This document shows, in pieces, positions 61,397 through 64,000 of a stretch of DNA of 64,000 nt; position 1 is the stretch's first letter, and each line of letters starts with the position of its first letter. The stretch covers positions 74,379-138,378 of the forward strand of contig DDET01000061.1 in NCBI GenBank assembly GCA_002336915.1, given 5' to 3'. Below the pieces are notes generated by a model that searched no databases, was not told where the DNA came from, and worked only from the letters and a program-made list of their open reading frames with translations. The stretch is from Bacteroidetes bacterium UBA1947 (GTDB taxonomy: Bacteria > Bacteroidota > Bacteroidia > Chitinophagales > Chitinophagaceae). A program made the translations under genes and the position numbers.

Positions 61397-62116
61397 TTAT
61401 TCGATCATTAAGGTAAGCAGGCCCAGGGCTACCCCTGTCAGTATCGCAAGGGTTTTGCGGCGGTTCATGCTGTGCAGGCGCGTGCCGCTTTCGAAGAATA
61501 TGGTAGTGGCAATATGGATGAAAGAGCCTGCAACCACGGGCACCAGCAGCATAAGGGCCCTTTGTATAGCGCCATAGTGCTCACCGGCAAAGCCTGCCAA
61601 GGCACTGGCGGCCGGCGTGATAAGCGCGAAAAGGAACAAAACAGCTATAGCGGTATTACGGCCGCGGGTATGGAGCACAAGGCTGGTGACCAGCATAGCC
61701 TCGGGCAATTTATGCGCGGCAACAGCCATGTAAAGGGATGGAGTAGTGCCTTTAATATGGTATACAAAACCCAGTGGCATGCCTTCCATAAATGCGTGTA
61801 AGGAAAGCCCCAATAATATGGATGTAAGGGGAATATGGTGCTCATCGAGATGGGTATGGCCGTGCTCGGCACCATGGGTGAACCTTTGAATGATCAACTG
61901 GATAAAAAAACCGGCCAATAACAGGTAGCCGGCCCGGGCCGGAAGATCTGTAAATGTTTCCGGAAGCAGGTGCAGGAAGGTAATACTGAGCAAAAAGGAG
62001 CCTGAAAATGCCAGCAGGTAGTGCATGTTCTTTTCATTAGCCTTCTTTAACCAAAGAGGGATGCTACCGCCTGCCAAGGTGATGATGAGGAGCAATAAAT
62101 TGTAGTGTAACTGCAT
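61397..62116 (-). CDS. ZIP family metal transporter
   Basis: A 239-residue membrane protein with seven or eight hydrophobic segments. ZIP signatures are visible: ITFLHLLPE in helix 2, a His-rich loop (HGAEHGHTHLDEHH), SLHAFMEGMPLGF in helix 4, and AHKLPEAML in helix 5, which supply the metal site. The likely substrates are Zn2+ or other divalent metals. It is the first gene of the pair with TraB/GumN and diverges from yqgE across 174 bp of AT-rich DNA. Confidence 0.92.
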   Translation of the reverse strand: MQLHYNLLLLIITLAGGSIPLWLKKANEKNMHYLLAFSGSFLLSITFLHLLPETFTDLPARAGYLLLAGFFIQLIIQRFTHGAEHGHTHLDEHHIPLTSILLGLSLHAFMEGMPLGFVYHIKGTTPSLYMAVAAHKLPEAMLVTSLVLHTRGRNTAIAVLFLFALITPAASALAGFAGEHYGAIQRALMLLVPVVAGSFIHIATTIFFESGTRLHSMNRRKTLAILTGVALGLLTLMIE

Positions 62117-62290
62117 TGGTTGTCTTAAAAGCCGAAGCGGGCATAAAAGTAAACCATTTTGTAAATCAGCAGGATAAATAGTGGATATGTACGTATTGTG
62201 GCACCTTATGTTAAAAAAAGAGGGTAATTATAATTTATGGTACATTTTTTATTTGTGAATAAATGAGAAAACTATTAAATTTAAGTACTG

Positions 62291-62872
62291 ATGGATTTTA
62301 TAAATCTCAAGAAGCCGAAAAATGAGCTAAACCTTGCTGTTGGCAGGTTGTTGATCGCCGAGCCATTTCTCAGCGATCCTAATTTTGCCCGGTCGGTCAT
62401 TTTGCTTTGTGAGCATGGCGAAGAAGGCACTATTGGGTTTATACTGAACAGATCCACAGAATTGACATTGGGCGACTTGCTGCCGGACCTTAATACCCCC
62501 GGCCTGAGCATATACCAGGGCGGACCGGTACAGATGGATACCTTGCATATGCTGCACAGGATGCCTGTAGAACTGGGTGGGAACGAAATATCGCGGGGCG
62601 TGTACTGGGGCGGATCGTATGAGGCCCTGCAGGATATCGTAGTTTCCGGAACCATGGACGCGGCTACATTGAGGCTTTTTGTCGGTTATTCAGGCTGGTC
62701 GCCGGGGCAGTTAGAAAAAGAGATGGAAGAAGGCTCATGGATAATAGCAGACCTGCAGCCGCAACTGCTTTTTGAAACATCGCCCAAGGATGTGTGGAAA
62801 GAGGCCATAAAAACACTGGGCAGCGAGTATGCCTATCTTGCTAATATGCCCCTAAGCCCGCAATTGAACTGA
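62291..62872 (+). CDS. YqgE/AlgH family protein
   Basis: A 193-residue soluble protein. The N-terminus LLIAEPFLSDPNFARSVILL and EEGTIGFILNRST, and the later IYQGGPVQMDTLHML and FVGYSGWSPGQLEKEM, are diagnostic of YqgE (DUF179). Its molecular role is unknown in most bacteria. It is probably monocistronic or cotranscribed with the next gene 65 bp downstream. Confidence 0.95.
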   Translation: MDFINLKKPKNELNLAVGRLLIAEPFLSDPNFARSVILLCEHGEEGTIGFILNRSTELTLGDLLPDLNTPGLSIYQGGPVQMDTLHMLHRMPVELGGNEISRGVYWGGSYEALQDIVVSGTMDAATLRLFVGYSGWSPGQLEKEMEEGSWIIADLQPQLLFETSPKDVWKEAIKTLGSEYAYLANMPLSPQLN

Positions 62873-62937
62873 TGGGCACAAAAAATTGCCTGCTTTAGTG
62901 CATCTTTCCTAATTTTACGGCTTAAGAACAGCAACTC

Positions 62938-63516
62938 ATGTCTTTAAGAGCCATTTTATTACCCATTATTGCCCTTTTTGTTGTGTCGGGCTGCAAACCG
63001 AAAGCAAAACCGGAAGCGCAGCAAGACAATGGCGAAAAAGGCACTTATTTTTCTATTAATCAATTTGTGAAAGACCAATGGAATACTTATTTGGGGCAAC
63101 CGTATTCTATCATCAGGGTAACTACGAGAAATGGCAAGTCCGATAGCGTGTATACAAATGCTATGACACTGGAGTGGGGCGATATTTTTAAAAGATTTTT
63201 TCAGACAGACATCAGTAATCCCAAATACCTGGGGCATTACGAGTTCAACATGTTCCTTGATGAAAGTACTGATACCCGTAACTTCTATTATGAAGCAAAG
63301 GACGATACCTTGTTCACACGCAAGCTGCAGATATCGGCCATGCAGGAGAACAATAAGATAAGGCATATATACATTGAGACGGAGCGGAGAAGTGGTACTA
63401 AGGATATTATCCAGAAGCTATATTATGCTCCGTTATCAGTGATACAGATACAGGAATTTGATGCACTTGCCACAGGCGATAAGAACCAGGTGCGGATAGA
63501 GTACTTTTTTATGTAA
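62938..63516 (+). CDS. small lipoprotein of unknown function
   Basis: A 192-residue protein with a lipoprotein signal (VVSGCKP, Cys19) and a short Lys/Glu spacer, followed by a compact alpha/beta domain with strands such as YSIIRVTTRNGKSDSVY and RHIYIETERRSGTKDIIQK. I do not recognise a family. TAATTTTA about 30 nt upstream, with TTG 21 nt before it, is a plausible promoter. It ends 17 bp before uvrC, so they may be cotranscribed by chance of layout. Confidence 0.75.
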   Translation: MSLRAILLPIIALFVVSGCKPKAKPEAQQDNGEKGTYFSINQFVKDQWNTYLGQPYSIIRVTTRNGKSDSVYTNAMTLEWGDIFKRFFQTDISNPKYLGHYEFNMFLDESTDTRNFYYEAKDDTLFTRKLQISAMQENNKIRHIYIETERRSGTKDIIQKLYYAPLSVIQIQEFDALATGDKNQVRIEYFFM

Positions 63517-63533
63517 AACACCTGAAGCGGTAA

Positions 63534-64000
63534 ATGACGAGAGAAGAATTTAGTGTAGTAATATCATCCATTCCGCACCAGCCCGGTTGTTATAAATATT
63601 ACAGTGAAGGGAATGAACTGCTATATGTAGGCAAAGCGAAGGACCTGCGTAAGCGCGTGAGTTCCTACTTCAATAAAACGCTGGATAATTATAAGACACG
63701 CCGCCTTGTAACGCTTATACACCATATTGATTACACGGTAACCAATAATGAACATGATGCCTTCCTGCTGGAAAACTCGCTGATAAAGCACTACCAGCCA
63801 AGGTTCAACATTGAGCTTAAGGATGATAAGACCTACCCGTATGTAGTGATCAAGAAGGAGCCTTTCCCGAGAGTATTTCTCACCAGGCGTCTGATACGGG
63901 ATGGGTCTGAATATTTAGGGCCGTTTACCAGCGTGGTACGGGTGAGGGAACTGCTGGACCTGGTGAAACAGAATATACCACTACGTACATGCAGCCTGAA
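63534..64000 (+). CDS. uvrC: UvrABC nuclease subunit UvrC (5' part)
   Basis: The first 155 codons of uvrC, running off the right edge. The GIY-YIG nuclease domain is clear: PGCYKYYSEGNELLYVGKAK followed by DLRKRVSSYF, then the metal-binding Glu in NEHDAFLLENSLIKHYQPRF-type sequence and YPYVVIKKEPFPRVFLTR. ATG 63534 is 17 nt after the preceding stop. The remainder (UvrB-binding and RNase H-like domains) is outside the window. Confidence 0.97.
   Translation, partial: MTREEFSVVISSIPHQPGCYKYYSEGNELLYVGKAKDLRKRVSSYFNKTLDNYKTRRLVTLIHHIDYTVTNNEHDAFLLENSLIKHYQPRFNIELKDDKTYPYVVIKKEPFPRVFLTRRLIRDGSEYLGPFTSVVRVRELLDLVKQNIPLRTCSL

Overview
The window is a piece of a Bacteroidota chromosome, most likely from the Chitinophagaceae or a close relative. 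The supporting evidence is a type VI secretion locus of the Bacteroidetes-only subtype iii (with TssN, TssO and TssP), a secreted protein ending in a type IX secretion sorting domain, 7TMR-DISM sensor kinases, promoter elements matching TAnnTTTG, and few Shine-Dalgarno sequences. No rRNA, tRNA, CRISPR array, insertion sequence or integrase was recognised.

Layout. 0-7 kb: an AT-rich partial ORF, a decayed outer-membrane gene with two frameshifts, then envelope and stress genes on the minus strand (YtxH protein, L,D-transpeptidase, two universal stress proteins, an NHL-repeat protein exported by type IX secretion). 7.6-11.7 kb: htpG, a small unknown gene, a T4-type lysozyme and an MltD-like lytic transglycosylase. 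11.7-28.6 kb: the T6SSiii locus in four blocks: tssH-tssB-tssD1-tssC (minus), a VirB9/TraN-like secreted protein with a regular lysine-rich repeat linker (plus), tssD2-vgrG-PAAR (minus), and tssG-N-K-O-P-E-F (plus). TssQ and TssR are not recognisable. The TraN-like protein may fill an envelope-spanning role in their place, and one of the two Hcp proteins carries an unusual hydrophobic C-terminal extension.

28.8-46 kb: a surface-glycan or glycoconjugate locus built as two convergent, tightly coupled operons, each starting with a divergent Wzz-like gene. It encodes a Wzx-like flippase, a Wzy-like polymerase or ligase, several glycosyltransferases, three radical SAM enzymes, three methyltransferases, an amidohydrolase and a nucleotidyltransferase. 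No nucleotide-sugar synthesis genes and no initiating phosphoglycosyltransferase are present, so the product is not predictable and may be unusual. 46.2-54.4 kb: a DUF922-type metalloprotease-like protein, a lone response regulator, then a five-gene operon joining a ThiF-nitroreductase fusion and a LuxI/FeeM-like acyltransferase candidate to a 7TMR-DISM histidine kinase, a receiver-kinase and a receiver protein. It could make and sense a small molecule.

54.4-56.2 kb is repeat-rich and mostly non-coding around one outer-membrane barrel gene. 56.2-60.3 kb is a probable iron-related operon (porin-like protein, Rieske protein, imelysin, di-haem c-type oxidoreductase). 60.5-64 kb holds a TraB/GumN protein, a ZIP transporter, YqgE, a small lipoprotein and the start of uvrC. 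All identifications come from reading motifs and family patterns; no database search was run.
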